In this document: piece by piece, positions 1 through 8,837 of the stretch
Layout of the letters: every line of letters starts with the position of its first letter
Position numbering within the stretch: position 1 is the first letter of the stretch
Source: Jiella mangrovi
GTDB taxonomy: Bacteria; Pseudomonadota; Alphaproteobacteria; Rhizobiales; Rhizobiaceae
Length of the DNA stretch: 64,000 nt
NCBI RefSeq assembly: GCF_017815135.1
Contig: NZ_JAGJCF010000005.1
Coordinates: 62,001-126,000 of the forward strand
Direction: 5' to 3'
Made by a program: the position numbers and the translations under genes
Notes under the pieces: generated by a model
What the model was told of the DNA's origin: nothing
The model's database searches: none
Seen by the model: only the letters and a program-made list of their open reading frames with translations

Positions 1-2
1 GT

Positions 3-1076
3 GTTTCCAGCGCGACGGCCTATCTGAGGCCAGCCGAGGGGCGTCGCAACCTGACCGTCTGGACGAAGACGATGGCCCGCCGCGTGCTTCTGAAGGACGG
101 TCGCGCGGTCGGTCTCGATGTCGTACGCAAAGGTATGCCGCAGACCGTGACCGCCAAGCGCGAGATCGTGCTGAGCTGCGGGGCGATCAATTCGCCCGCC
201 CTGCTGCAATTGTCGGGGATCGGCGCGCCGGAGATGCTGAAAAACGCCGGCGTGGAGCCGCTCTTCGACGTGCCGGAGGTGGGGCGCAATCTGCAGGATC
301 ACATGGGCGTTTATCTCAAATATGCCGCCAACCAGCCGATCACGCTCTACTCGCTGTTCCGTCCCGATCGCGCCGCCGCGAGCCTGTTCCGCGCCTATGT
401 TTTCGGCAGCGGGCCGGCCACGGCGGTGCCGCTCGAAGCCGGCGGCTTTCTGAAGACGCGCCCGACGCTCGACGAGCCCGATATTCACGTCACCTTCGTG
501 CCCGGCCTCAATCTGGAGACGACGCGGGCCGGCCAGGGGCGCCATGGCTACATCGTCAGCTACTATCAGCTGCGGCCGGAGAGCCGGGGACAGGTCACGA
601 TCACCTCGCCGGATCCGTCCGTCGCCCCGCTCATGGATCCGGCCTATCTCAGTGCCGAGCACGATCGGCAGGTCATGCGCGATGGCCTGAAGCTGGTTCG
701 CCGCATCGCCGAAAACCCCAGGCTGTCGCGCTACAAGGCCAGTGCCATCTCGCCGGTCGAGGCGGATCTGGCGAGCGACGACGCGATCGACGCCTGGGTT
801 CGCCAGAACGGCGGCACCGTGTTTCATCCGACCGGCACCTGCCGGATGGGCGCGGACGGGGGGGCGGTCGTGGATGCGGAGCTGAAGGTTCGGGGCATTG
901 CCGGATTGCGCGTCGCCGATGCGTCGATCATGCCGGCGATCGTCAGCGGAAACACCTCCGCGCCGACGATGATGATCGCTGAAAAAGCGGCCGACATGAT
1001 GCTGGGCAGGCCCGCGCCGGCACGCCAGATCGAGGCGACTTCCAGCCCGGCCGCAGCCGTTCCCGGTCAGGCGTAA
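3..1076 (+). CDS. GMC-family FAD-dependent oxidoreductase, 5' end outside window
   Basis: This is the C-terminal ~357 residues of a glucose-methanol-choline (GMC) oxidoreductase, a flavoenzyme that oxidises an alcohol group. The frame is open from the first bases of the window, so the FAD-binding N-terminus lies upstream and any internal ATG is not the start. Visible are the substrate-domain stretch beginning SSATAYLRPAEG, the GMC motif SGIGAPE, and the C-terminal active-site block HPTGTCRMG followed by SGNTSAPTMMIAEKAAD. The first His is the expected catalytic base and the Asn of SGNTS fills the second catalytic position. The substrate cannot be read from sequence. It converges on the ABC ATPase gene with a 10-bp 3' overlap, and a second GMC gene lies on the other side of the same transporter, suggesting both act on imported compounds. 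Confidence 0.88.
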   Translation, partial: VSSATAYLRPAEGRRNLTVWTKTMARRVLLKDGRAVGLDVVRKGMPQTVTAKREIVLSCGAINSPALLQLSGIGAPEMLKNAGVEPLFDVPEVGRNLQDHMGVYLKYAANQPITLYSLFRPDRAAASLFRAYVFGSGPATAVPLEAGGFLKTRPTLDEPDIHVTFVPGLNLETTRAGQGRHGYIVSYYQLRPESRGQVTITSPDPSVAPLMDPAYLSAEHDRQVMRDGLKLVRRIAENPRLSRYKASAISPVEADLASDDAIDAWVRQNGGTVFHPTGTCRMGADGGAVVDAELKVRGIAGLRVADASIMPAIVSGNTSAPTMMIAEKAADMMLGRPAPARQIEATSSPAAAVPGQA

Positions 1077-2899
1077 CTCGGGGTCTTGGCTTCTGCGAGT
1101 GGCTGAAGCCGGGCGTCCTCGCGGGCCCGCCAGCAGCGGATCATGCGGCCTTCGCCGTCGGGCAGGAGCTTCTGCGGCTCGCTCACGCAGCGATCCAGCC
1201 GATAGGTGCAGCGGCTGTAGAGATAGCAGCCTTTCGGCAGGTCGATCGGGCTTGGAATTTCGCCGGCGAGCGTATCCTGATTGACCCGATCGACGCGGCG
1301 GTTCGTCACGTCCGGCGACAGATGGGAGGCGATCAGCGCTTTGGTGTAGGGGTGTTTGGGATCGCCGAACACCTCTTCGGTGGTGCCGATCTCGACGATC
1401 TGGCTGAGATACATGACGACCACGCGGTCACAGACCTCGCTGACCGTCGTCAGATCGTGCGAGATGAACAGGAAAGCGAGGCCGAGTTCGCTCTGCAGGC
1501 GGCGCAGAAGCGCGATCAGGCCGCTGCGGGCCGCCGGCGCGAGCACCGAGGTCGGCTCGTCGAGAATGACGAATTCCGGGTCGGTGGCGAGCGAGCGGGC
1601 GATGTTGACCCGTTGCAGCGCCCCGGCGCCCAGATCACGCGGGCGCCTCTCCAACATGCCCGGATCGAGATCGACCAGCGCCATCAATTCTTCTACGCGG
1701 GCGCGCTTTTCGGCCTTCGACAGGTTCCGGTGGACGTCGAGCGGTTCCGACAGGATCTTCTCGATCGTCCAGCGCAGATCGACGCTGTCGTATGGATCCT
1801 GAAGAACGATCTGCATGCGCGCGCGAAGGGCCTTTAGCTCGGCCGGCCTCAGCGCGTGAACGTCCTTGCGGTCGAACACCACGCTGCCGGAACTCACCTC
1901 GAACAGGCGGATGATCGACCGGCCGACGGTCGACTTGCCGGAACCGCTCTCGCCGACGAGACCGAGCGTTTCTCCCGGCATGACCTTGAGGTCGAAGTCG
2001 CTGACGGCATGAACCTTCTTGTCGGAATTGGCGATCGCAAAATGCTTGCTGAGGCCCGAAACCTCCAGCAGCGGAGCCGTGTCGCCGCGCGGCGTCGCTT
2101 CGGTTCCCGATCCGCGGGCCTTCGTTTCCGTCTGCCTGTTTCGCGTCCGTGCGAAATAGCTTCTGGTGTCGTCCTGATCGACGATACGACCGTTTTCGAG
2201 GACGATGACTCGGTCGCAGTAATTGGCGATGACGCCGTCGTCCTGGGTGACGAGAAGCACCGATGAGTTCGTGCTTCGAACCGTCTGCCACATCTGGTCG
2301 AGAAACTGCGCCTGGATCGTCACGTCGAGGCCGCTCGTCGGCTCGTCCGCCACGAGCAGCTTGGGCATCGAGGACAGCGCCATCGCGATCAGGACGCGCT
2401 GCGCCATGCCGCCGGAGAGTTCATGGGCGAAGGCGTCCAGCCGGCGCTCGGGGTCGTTGATGCCGACCAGCTGCAGCATCTCGAGCGCGCGGCGGCGGGC
2501 ATCGCTGCCGGTGCCTTCGTTGTGCGCGCGCCAGGCTTCGCCGATCTGCCGGCCGACCCGCAGCATCGGATGCAGCGCGGAGCGCGGATTTTGAACGATC
2601 AGCCCGATGTTCCCGCCGCGCACGTCCCGAAGCTGATGGGCGGGCATCGACAGGAGATCCTGTCCCTCGAGGCGCACTTCGCCGGCGACGATCTCGCCCG
2701 GTGCCTTGACGAGGCCGAGCATGGCGTAGGCCGCCGTCGACTTGCCGCTCCCGCTTTCACCCAAAAGGCCGACGATCTCGCCCGGGCCGACGGAAAAGCT
2801 GATCCCGTCGATCGCCGCTCTGCCATTGAACGCGACGGTGAGGTCGCGAACGTCCAGGAGGGGAGCACCGCTTGCCGATGGATCGTGACCAGCCGCCAT
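1067..2899 (-). CDS. Fused dual-ATPase of a peptide/nickel-type ABC transporter (DppD-DppF-like)
   Basis: A single 610-residue chain carries two ABC ATPase domains that energise a dipeptide/oligopeptide-type importer. The ATG at 2899 is preferred because a GGGGA ribosome-binding site precedes it, although the frame is open further upstream. Domain 1 has Walker [10 protein letters not shown] near residue 47, signature LSGGMAQRV and Walker B/D-loop [12 protein letters not shown]. Domain 2 has Walker [10 protein letters not shown], but its signature reads LGAGALQRV instead of LSGGQ and its D-loop reads SVLA instead of SALD, while Walker B (VILDEPTS) and the H-loop (ISHDL) are intact. A Cys-containing C-terminal extension typical of oligopeptide ATPases ([14 protein letters not shown]) follows domain 2. 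It is divergent from the binding-protein gene and shares its control region. The transported substrate is unknown. Confidence 0.9.
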   Translation of the reverse strand: MAAGHDPSASGAPLLDVRDLTVAFNGRAAIDGISFSVGPGEIVGLLGESGSGKSTAAYAMLGLVKAPGEIVAGEVRLEGQDLLSMPAHQLRDVRGGNIGLIVQNPRSALHPMLRVGRQIGEAWRAHNEGTGSDARRRALEMLQLVGINDPERRLDAFAHELSGGMAQRVLIAMALSSMPKLLVADEPTSGLDVTIQAQFLDQMWQTVRSTNSSVLLVTQDDGVIANYCDRVIVLENGRIVDQDDTRSYFARTRNRQTETKARGSGTEATPRGDTAPLLEVSGLSKHFAIANSDKKVHAVSDFDLKVMPGETLGLVGESGSGKSTVGRSIIRLFEVSSGSVVFDRKDVHALRPAELKALRARMQIVLQDPYDSVDLRWTIEKILSEPLDVHRNLSKAEKRARVEELMALVDLDPGMLERRPRDLGAGALQRVNIARSLATDPEFVILDEPTSVLAPAARSGLIALLRRLQSELGLAFLFISHDLTTVSEVCDRVVVMYLSQIVEIGTTEEVFGDPKHPYTKALIASHLSPDVTNRRVDRVNQDTLAGEIPSPIDLPKGCYLYSRCTYRLDRCVSEPQKLLPDGEGRMIRCWRAREDARLQPLAEAKTPSYA

Positions 2900-2960
2900 A
2901 TTCGTTTCCCCGTCCGTCACGCCTCGGCACAGGCCGCAAGAGCGTGTTCCAAGGCATATC

Positions 2961-2974
2961 TGAATTCGCATTCA
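2961..2974. promoter_or_regulatory. Operator copy 1, TGAAT-TCGC-ATTCA palindrome
   Basis: This 14-bp palindrome recurs identically at 3105-3118. On the minus strand it begins 25 bp downstream of the start of a TTGACA -35 box (2994-2999 on the plus strand as TGTCAA), so it would cover the -10 region of the ATPase gene promoter. The even symmetry around a central CG resembles LacI-like or similar dimeric repressor operators. The regulator is unknown; assignment as an operator is inference from symmetry, exact repetition and placement. Confidence 0.6.
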
Positions 2975-3076
2975 CGGCGATCTGACGTATCGTTGTCAAC
3001 CGTGTTTTGGCGCTGCGATGCACTTCTTATCGGCATTTATGCCGCAATATTGGGCAAAACACGCCAATAAATGCGC

Positions 3077-3105
3077 TTGACAACGAGTAGCGGTCATCGA
3101 TGATT
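3077..3105 (+). promoter_or_regulatory. Probable sigma70-type promoter of the binding-protein gene
   Basis: A consensus -35 TTGACA (3077-3082) is followed after 17 bp by ATGATT (3100-3105), a 4/6 match to TATAAT. The second operator copy overlaps the -10 element and presumed start site, the normal geometry for repression. It lies about 35 bp upstream of the chosen ATG at 3139. Confidence 0.5.
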
Positions 3106-3118
3106 GAATTCGCATTCA
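3105..3118. promoter_or_regulatory. Operator copy 2, TGAAT-TCGC-ATTCA palindrome
   Basis: Identical to the copy at 2961-2974. Here the dyad is extended by one base pair (TTGAAT ... ATTCAA, 3104-3119). It begins 28 bp downstream of the start of TTGACA, so a bound protein would cover the -10 region. The two copies are 144 bp apart and each sits at one of two divergent promoters, which would allow co-repression or looping. Confidence 0.6.
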
Positions 3119-3138
3119 AAGTCACCTGGGGGACAGTC

Positions 3139-4884
3139 ATGCGCTTTTCGTCTACGGATGCCAAAGTGTCGCCGAACCGCAGAAGACGTCGAGCGCGAGC
3201 GTTGGCGCTTGCGGCGGGCGCCATGCTGGGATTGACCGCTTTTCTGCCGGCTGCCGAAGCGGCGGACAGCTCGCTTCTCTTCCTGGCAGAGGACGTCCCC
3301 TCCGGCCTCGACCCCGACGGCCCCTCGATCGCCATTCCGACGACCCAGCTCGGCATGGTGCAGCTGCTGGAGCCCCTGATCGCTTATGCCGACAAGGCCT
3401 CGCCCAACGAGGACGGGGTGAAGATGCCGGACTTTAGCAAGCCGGTCGGACGGCTTCTGGAAAGCTGGAGCTACGATCCGGGCACGCTGACCTGGACGCT
3501 CAAGCTTCGTCATGGCGTCAAGAGCTGTGCGGGCAACGAGTTCACCGCCGACGACCTCCTTTACACCTATGCCCGCGCTCTCAACGTGGGCGGAGCGGTG
3601 CCGAACGCCTGGTTCCTTCTGAACATGGCGAGCGTGAAGGGGTTCTCGACCGACGTCTTCAGCTCTGATCCCGAGGTGGCGAAAAAAGCCAAGACGCTCG
3701 GCGACGGCGTGCGCAAGGTCGACGACTATACGGTCGAGGTGACGCAGACGGAGCCGAACCCGCTTTTCCTCGTCAACATCGCGGTGACGATCTCCCAGGG
3801 GGTCTTCGATTCCAAGGCCATGAAGGAGCACGCAACGGCCGACGACCCCTGGAGCTACAACTACGCCAACAACGTCAACCTTCCCTCCTTCGGGCCGTAC
3901 TGCCTCGAAAGCTGGACGAAGAACTCGGAAATCCGGTTCAAGGCCAACCCGAACTACTATCGCGGCAAGGCCCCGATCGAACACGTGATCATCAAGAAGG
4001 TGCCGCAGGGCGGCAACCGGATCAGCATCCTGCGGTCCGGTCAGGCGCAGCTGATCCAGGGCATGACGCCGAACCAGTATGACAGCATCCGCAAGATGCC
4101 GGGCCTTTCCGTCAGCGGCGTCTACGGCAATGAAGGGCTGTTCGTGGTCATGAACTTCAAGAACCCGCCCTTCGACAACATCAAGCTGCGCCAGGCGATC
4201 GCCTATGCCATGCCCTACGACCGGGTCATCCAGGTCGGTTACGGCGGTCAGGCGAAGAAGTGGGAGAGCGTCGTTCCCTCGACCTATCCGGGCTTCGTCG
4301 CGCACGAGCCGCCCTACACCTACGATCCGGAAAAGGCCAAGCAGCTTCTGGCGGAAGCCGGATATCCGGGCGGAAAGGGGCTGGAGAAATATGCCGACCA
4401 GTTCAAGCTGACCTATGTGAGCGAAAAGGAAACGACCCTCGGCCCCGTCGTCAACCAGATCCGTTCAGCGCTCGCGGCCGTCGGTCTGCCGGTGACCCTC
4501 GATCCGATCCCGCAGGCCCAGTATGGCGACCGTCAGATCGTCAAGAAGGATCTGGCCTTCGCGATCAACGATCAGGAAAAGCCGATCGGTGTCGATACCG
4601 GCTACGCGATGCAGCTGTTCTTCGTCTCCAAGGCCGCCGGCGGCATCAACAACATGGTGAACTACGACAATCCGAAACTGGACGCCATGTGGGCGAAGGC
4701 TCGCGTCGAGCCCGATACCGCAAAGCGGGACGAGATCCTCGCACAGATGCAGAATATCCTGATGCGCGATGTCGTCTGGCTTCCCGTCGTCGAGTTCAAG
4801 ACGCAGTGGGCGCACAGCGACAAGCTGAAGGGCTTCACCTGGAACCCCGGCAACTCGCTGCTGCTCTACGACCTGCATTACTGA
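3139..4884 (+). CDS. ABC transporter substrate-binding protein, family 5 (peptide/nickel type)
   Basis: Periplasmic solute receptor of about 581 residues that delivers ligand to the permease pair encoded next. The start at 3139 (MRFSSTDAK) is chosen because GGGGGAC lies just upstream, in preference to the ATG at 3100, which falls inside the operator region. An Arg-rich n-region followed by a hydrophobic stretch ending AAEA before ADSS is a clear signal peptide. The mature part shows family 5 features: a start such as LLFLAEDVPSGLDPDGP, the WTLKLRHGVK ... FTADDLLYTY block, and a C-terminal VVEFKTQWAHSDKLKGFTWNP. Ligands of this family range from peptides to sugars and opines; the ligand cannot be read here. 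A stem-loop follows before the permease gene. Confidence 0.92.
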   Translation: MRFSSTDAKVSPNRRRRRARALALAAGAMLGLTAFLPAAEAADSSLLFLAEDVPSGLDPDGPSIAIPTTQLGMVQLLEPLIAYADKASPNEDGVKMPDFSKPVGRLLESWSYDPGTLTWTLKLRHGVKSCAGNEFTADDLLYTYARALNVGGAVPNAWFLLNMASVKGFSTDVFSSDPEVAKKAKTLGDGVRKVDDYTVEVTQTEPNPLFLVNIAVTISQGVFDSKAMKEHATADDPWSYNYANNVNLPSFGPYCLESWTKNSEIRFKANPNYYRGKAPIEHVIIKKVPQGGNRISILRSGQAQLIQGMTPNQYDSIRKMPGLSVSGVYGNEGLFVVMNFKNPPFDNIKLRQAIAYAMPYDRVIQVGYGGQAKKWESVVPSTYPGFVAHEPPYTYDPEKAKQLLAEAGYPGGKGLEKYADQFKLTYVSEKETTLGPVVNQIRSALAAVGLPVTLDPIPQAQYGDRQIVKKDLAFAINDQEKPIGVDTGYAMQLFFVSKAAGGINNMVNYDNPKLDAMWAKARVEPDTAKRDEILAQMQNILMRDVVWLPVVEFKTQWAHSDKLKGFTWNPGNSLLLYDLHY

Positions 4885-4892
4885 GCCGAACG

Positions 4893-4919
4893 AGGGCGCT
4901 CTCAGACCGGGAGCGCCCT
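4893..4919 (+). other. Stem-loop between binding-protein and permease genes
   Basis: Perfect 9-bp inverted repeat AGGGCGCTC / GAGCGCCCT with a 9-nt loop and no following U tract. It sits 9 nt after the binding-protein stop. Such hairpins protect the upstream mRNA from 3' exonucleases and allow more receptor than permease to be made; that role here is inference. Confidence 0.55.
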
Positions 4920-4942
4920 TCGTCCGCCAAGGGACAGGGTCC

Positions 4943-5968
4943 ATGCTGACGCGTTTTCTCCTTCGCCGCATCCTCACCAGCGCCGTTCAGATGTTCGCGC
5001 TGACACTGGCGGTGTTCTTTCTGGTGCGGCTCCTGCCCGCCGATCCCGTCTCGCGGCTCGTCGGCATGAATGCTTCGCCCGAGGCCTATGCCCAGGCGCA
5101 GCGCAGCCTCGGCCTCGACCAGCCGGTATTCACGCAGCTTCTCAACTATCTCGGACTGGGCTCGAAATCGGGCCTCTTGCAGGGCGATCTCGGGGTCTCG
5201 TGGCTGACCAACACGCCGGTCGTGCAGGAGATCGGGATGTCCTTGCCGATCACCCTGGAGCTTCTCACCTACAGCTTCCTCGTCACCTTGATCGTTGCCG
5301 TGCCCATCGGCGTCATGAGCGCCGCCAATCCCGGCAAGCTGGTCGACAAGGCCGTGTTCATCTACGGCCTGTTCGGCGGATCGCAGCCGGAATTCTGGTG
5401 GGGCCTTCTCTTCGTCCTGATCTTCTTCTCGACGCTCGGTGTCGCCCCGGCGCCGCTCGGCATGATCGATCCCCTGATGCTGCCGCCACCGCGGGTCACC
5501 GGATTCTATACGCTGGACGCTCTGATCGCAGGGGATTTCGCGGCGTTTGCCGATATCCTCCACCATCTGATGCTGCCGGTCCTGACCATGGTCTTCGTGC
5601 TCTCCGGCCCGGTCATCAAGATGGTGCGCCAGAGCATGATCCAGGCCCATGCGTCCGATTTCGTGCTTTATGGAACCGCCATCGGCCTGCGCCGGGGAAC
5701 GCTGACCAATTACGCGCTCCGCGCCGCGATCGCGCCGACGCTGACGCTCGTCGGCATCTTGTACGGCGTCATGCTCGGAGGCGCCGTCCTCGTCGAAAAC
5801 GTCTTCGCGCTCGGCGGCATCGGGCAATATGCGGTGCGCTCGGTGCTCGCCTTCGACTACCCGTCGATCCAGGGCATCGTCCTCGTCATCACGGCGATCT
5901 CGCTGCTCATCTATCTCGCTCTCGACATCCTCTACGCTCTCATCGATCCGCGGGTGGTCTATTCATGA
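4943..5968 (+). CDS. ABC transporter permease, DppB type
   Basis: Inner-membrane permease of 341 residues. It begins with the DppB hallmark MLTRFLLRRILTSAVQMF and a first membrane helix, followed by a periplasmic segment with LGLDQPVFTQ and then a cluster of about five more hydrophobic helices. The EAA loop that contacts the ATPase is recognisable near VLYGTAIGLRRGTLTNYALRAA. The C-terminus LALDILYALIDPRVVYS is typical of the family. It is co-transcribed with the binding protein upstream and overlaps the next permease by 4 nt (ATGA), which implies translational coupling. Confidence 0.93.
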   Translation: MLTRFLLRRILTSAVQMFALTLAVFFLVRLLPADPVSRLVGMNASPEAYAQAQRSLGLDQPVFTQLLNYLGLGSKSGLLQGDLGVSWLTNTPVVQEIGMSLPITLELLTYSFLVTLIVAVPIGVMSAANPGKLVDKAVFIYGLFGGSQPEFWWGLLFVLIFFSTLGVAPAPLGMIDPLMLPPPRVTGFYTLDALIAGDFAAFADILHHLMLPVLTMVFVLSGPVIKMVRQSMIQAHASDFVLYGTAIGLRRGTLTNYALRAAIAPTLTLVGILYGVMLGGAVLVENVFALGGIGQYAVRSVLAFDYPSIQGIVLVITAISLLIYLALDILYALIDPRVVYS

Positions 5969-6876
5969 CGCAGGTTCCGCCATTGTCCGCGGCCGTTCCC
6001 GCCCGTCGCCGCAGTCGTCGCCCTGCCATTCCGTGGCTGCTCGGCTTTGCCGTCGTCTTTGCCGGCGGGGCGATCTTCATGGCGGCGTTCGGCGGCTATG
6101 TCGTCCCCTTCGATCCGACCGACAGCGCCTTCATGCCGAGCATGCCGCCGCCCGCCCTGAGCGAGGTTCCGGGGCTGCTATGGTCCCTCGTCACCGGTTC
6201 GCAGACCGAACCGATCCACTGGTTCGGAACCGACTCCTCGGGCTTCGACGTCTTCTCGCGCGTCCTGTGCGCGCCGCGCATCGACCTTTCGATCGCTCTT
6301 GCCTCCAACGCCTTCGCCTTGCTGATCGGGATTCCGTTCGGCCTGATCGCCGGCTCGTTCCGAAACCCCTTGACCGAACTCATGATGCGGGTCTCGGACG
6401 TGCTGCAATCATTTCCGGTCTTCATCTCGGCGATGATCCTCGTCGCGCTCGGCGGACAGTCGATCATCAACGTCATCCTGGCGCTGTCGCTGCTTTATGC
6501 GCCGATCTATGTCCGGCTGACCCGGACCGAGGTTCTGACCCAGAAGAGCAAGGGGATGGTCGAGGCCTCGCGGGCCATCGGGCAGAGCGAACTGAACATC
6601 GCGATCAAGCACATCCTGCCCAACTCCATGGGGCCGGCGCTGGTCCAGAGTTCGGTGACGATCGGCTTTGCCATTCTCCTCACCGCCGGCCTTTCCTTCG
6701 TCGGTGCCGGCGTTCGCCCGCCGACGCCGGAATGGGGGCTGATGATCGCCACCGGTGCCAACGACATCGTGCTCGGCCAGTGGTGGACGTCCGTGTTTCC
6801 GGGAATCGCGATCTCTCTCACCGTCTTCAGCTTCGCCGTGATCGGCGATGCGCTGGAGCGCCGCTACAACCGCTGA
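5965..6876 (+). CDS. ABC transporter permease, DppC type
   Basis: Second inner-membrane permease, 303 residues, pairing with the DppB-type protein. It starts at the ATG overlapping the previous stop (ATGA). After a basic N-terminus (RRRSRRP) comes one hydrophobic helix, then the DppC signature HWFGTDSSGFDVFSRVLCAPRIDL and a five-helix core. The EAA loop is ASRAIGQSELNIAIKHILPN. The end, VFSFAVIGDALERRYNR, matches the family (canonical ending GDALRDALDPR) but is shorter. Last gene of the transporter group; a second GMC oxidoreductase follows. Confidence 0.93.
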   Translation: MTQVPPLSAAVPARRRSRRPAIPWLLGFAVVFAGGAIFMAAFGGYVVPFDPTDSAFMPSMPPPALSEVPGLLWSLVTGSQTEPIHWFGTDSSGFDVFSRVLCAPRIDLSIALASNAFALLIGIPFGLIAGSFRNPLTELMMRVSDVLQSFPVFISAMILVALGGQSIINVILALSLLYAPIYVRLTRTEVLTQKSKGMVEASRAIGQSELNIAIKHILPNSMGPALVQSSVTIGFAILLTAGLSFVGAGVRPPTPEWGLMIATGANDIVLGQWWTSVFPGIAISLTVFSFAVIGDALERRYNR

Positions 6877-6879
6877 GAC

Positions 6880-6914
6880 GCCGGCAACGACCGCCCCGCG
6901 AGCGTCGTTCCGGC
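6880..6914 (+). other. Long intergenic hairpin after the permease genes
   Basis: GCCGG-C-AACGAC at 6880-6891 can pair with GTCGTTCCGGC at 6904-6914, leaving one bulged base and a 12-nt loop. There is no U tract, so it looks more like an mRNA-stabilising hairpin or attenuator than a simple terminator. It separates the transporter genes from the second GMC gene. Confidence 0.35.
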
Positions 6915-6991
6915 GCACAGATCGGCCGGCCGGCGCCGGCTTGCAGGGAAGCTCGGCATCGCCGGGCAAAGGCCCAAAACGGGATGCCACA

Positions 6992-8581
6992 ATGAACTGG
7001 GACTACATCGTCATCGGCTCCGGCTCGGCCGGTTCGGTCCTCGCAAACCGCCTGAGCGCCGACCCGCGCAACCAGGTGCTTTTGTTGGAGGCGGGGGGAA
7101 GCGACAGCCACATCCGCTACAAGCTCCCCGCGCTCTGTGTCTCCTGCATGGGGCATCCGGACGCCGACTGGGCCTTTCAGTCCGAGCCCGATCCGAGCCG
7201 CGAGGGGCGAAAGGACGTCCTGTCGCGCGGCAAGGTCCTCGGCGGGTCGAGCTCGATCAACGGCATCGTCTATGTGCGGGGCAATCGCGGCGACTACGAC
7301 CATTGGGCCCAGCTCGGCAATCGCGGCTGGGACTACGACACGATGCTCGGCTATTTCCGCAGGATCGAGGGCAACCGGGACGGCTCTTCGGATACCTACG
7401 GCAAGTCGGGCCCCGTGGTCGTCGGCGAGTTGCGCGGCGTCCCGCCGATGACCCGCGTCTTCGTCGAGGCGATGGCCGAGATCGGCGTCCGCAAGAACCG
7501 GTCCTACAACGGCGAGCCCTCCGACGGGGTCTCGATCGCCCATGCGACGCATCACAAGGGCCTGCGCTGGAGCGCGGCGCGGGGTTATCTCCACCCCGTT
7601 CGCAGCCGCAAGAACCTGACCATTCTCACCGGCGCCAACGCGCGGCGCATCCTGTTTCAGGGAAAGCGCGCCGCGGGTGTCGAGTTCGAACATCGGGGCG
7701 AATTGCGGACCGAGGCCTGCGACGGCGAGGTGATCCTTTCCGCCAGCACCTTCAATTCCCCGAAACTCCTGATGCTGTCTGGCATCGGGCCGGCCGGCGA
7801 TCTTCAGGATCTCGGCATCGAGGTGCTGCATGACAGCCCGGGCGTCGGCAAGAACCTGCACGATCATCCGGCGAGCTACGTCAAGGCGCTGGTCAACCAG
7901 CGCACGACCAACCAGGAACTGGGTGTTTTCGGGCGGCTCAGGCACGGGCTGACTTTCCTTGCAACGCGGGGAGGGCCCGCGACCTTCGTCCAATCGGCCG
8001 TCGCCTTCGTGAAGTCGCGGCCGGAACTGGAATATCCCGACATCCAGTTTCACTTCGGCGCCTATGGCTACGAGCTGACGGATGCCGGATTTCGGATGCT
8101 CGACGTGCCGGCGGTGACGCTTCAGCCGAACGTGAACCGGCCGCGCAGCCGCGGCACCGTGAAGCTCCGCTCGAGCGATCCCTTGGACACGCCCGAGATC
8201 CAGATGAACCTTCTGGGCGATCCGCACGACGTCGAGACCCTCGTCGCCGGCACGCGGATTGCCCGCAACGCGTTGAAGACGAAAGCCTTCGCGCCCTATC
8301 TCGTGCGCGAGTTCGCGCCCGGCCCCGAAGTCGAGACCGATCAGGACTGGGAGCGTTACACGCGCCGCGTGGCGGGCCATGTCTATCATGCCTGCGGTAC
8401 CTGCCGAATGGGCGTCGATCCGGCGGCTGTGGTCGATCCGGAACTCAGGGTTCATGGGGTCGAAGGGCTGCGGGTCGTCGACAGTTCGATCATTCCGCAG
8501 ATCCCGAGCGCCAATCTCAACGCGATCAGCATGGCGATCGGCGAGAAGGGCTCGGACATGATCCTGGCCGCCCGCAGATAG
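6992..8581 (+). CDS. GMC-family FAD-dependent oxidoreductase (choline dehydrogenase-like)
   Basis: A complete 529-residue flavoenzyme expected to oxidise an alcohol to an aldehyde or ketone. The N-terminus MNWDYIVIGSGSAGSVLANRL is the dinucleotide-binding beta-alpha-beta fold with its GxGxxG. KVLGGSSSINGIVYVRG is GMC signature 1 and SPKLLMLSGIGP is signature 2. The C-terminal active site reads YHACGTCRMG (His base) and IPSANLNAISMAIGEKG (Asn at the second catalytic position). The ATG at 6992 is chosen because the FAD motif starts immediately after it. It lies 115 bp behind the permease genes on the same strand. The paralogue at the window start differs clearly in sequence, so the two may carry out successive or alternative oxidations. 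Confidence 0.92.
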   Translation: MNWDYIVIGSGSAGSVLANRLSADPRNQVLLLEAGGSDSHIRYKLPALCVSCMGHPDADWAFQSEPDPSREGRKDVLSRGKVLGGSSSINGIVYVRGNRGDYDHWAQLGNRGWDYDTMLGYFRRIEGNRDGSSDTYGKSGPVVVGELRGVPPMTRVFVEAMAEIGVRKNRSYNGEPSDGVSIAHATHHKGLRWSAARGYLHPVRSRKNLTILTGANARRILFQGKRAAGVEFEHRGELRTEACDGEVILSASTFNSPKLLMLSGIGPAGDLQDLGIEVLHDSPGVGKNLHDHPASYVKALVNQRTTNQELGVFGRLRHGLTFLATRGGPATFVQSAVAFVKSRPELEYPDIQFHFGAYGYELTDAGFRMLDVPAVTLQPNVNRPRSRGTVKLRSSDPLDTPEIQMNLLGDPHDVETLVAGTRIARNALKTKAFAPYLVREFAPGPEVETDQDWERYTRRVAGHVYHACGTCRMGVDPAAVVDPELRVHGVEGLRVVDSSIIPQIPSANLNAISMAIGEKGSDMILAARR

Positions 8582-8837
8582 CGACGCGCCTAGCGGCGCC
8601 GACGCGCTTCCGCCTTCCCGAACGTCCTTCGTCGCGCCCATCCGTGTGCCGTTCCGCGACATCGCGGCGAAGGTCGGCGGCGCTCTCCCGTAGCCAATTC
8701 CCTCTTCTGGAAATAGACTGGACGCCATTTCAGTGTTTCGGCTTGCTGCGGGACGCTTTCCCCGGCCTGTCCGGAGATTTGTCCCAGCTCGGCATGGCCG
8801 GAATTCGTCACGCACCGCTTCGAGTCAGCAACAGACG

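Noticed and set aside
6827-8815. Long open frame antisense to the second GMC gene (662 codons)
   Set aside because: High-GC shadow frame; no domain, compositionally Arg/Ala/His-rich, and the opposite strand has a clear GMC enzyme.
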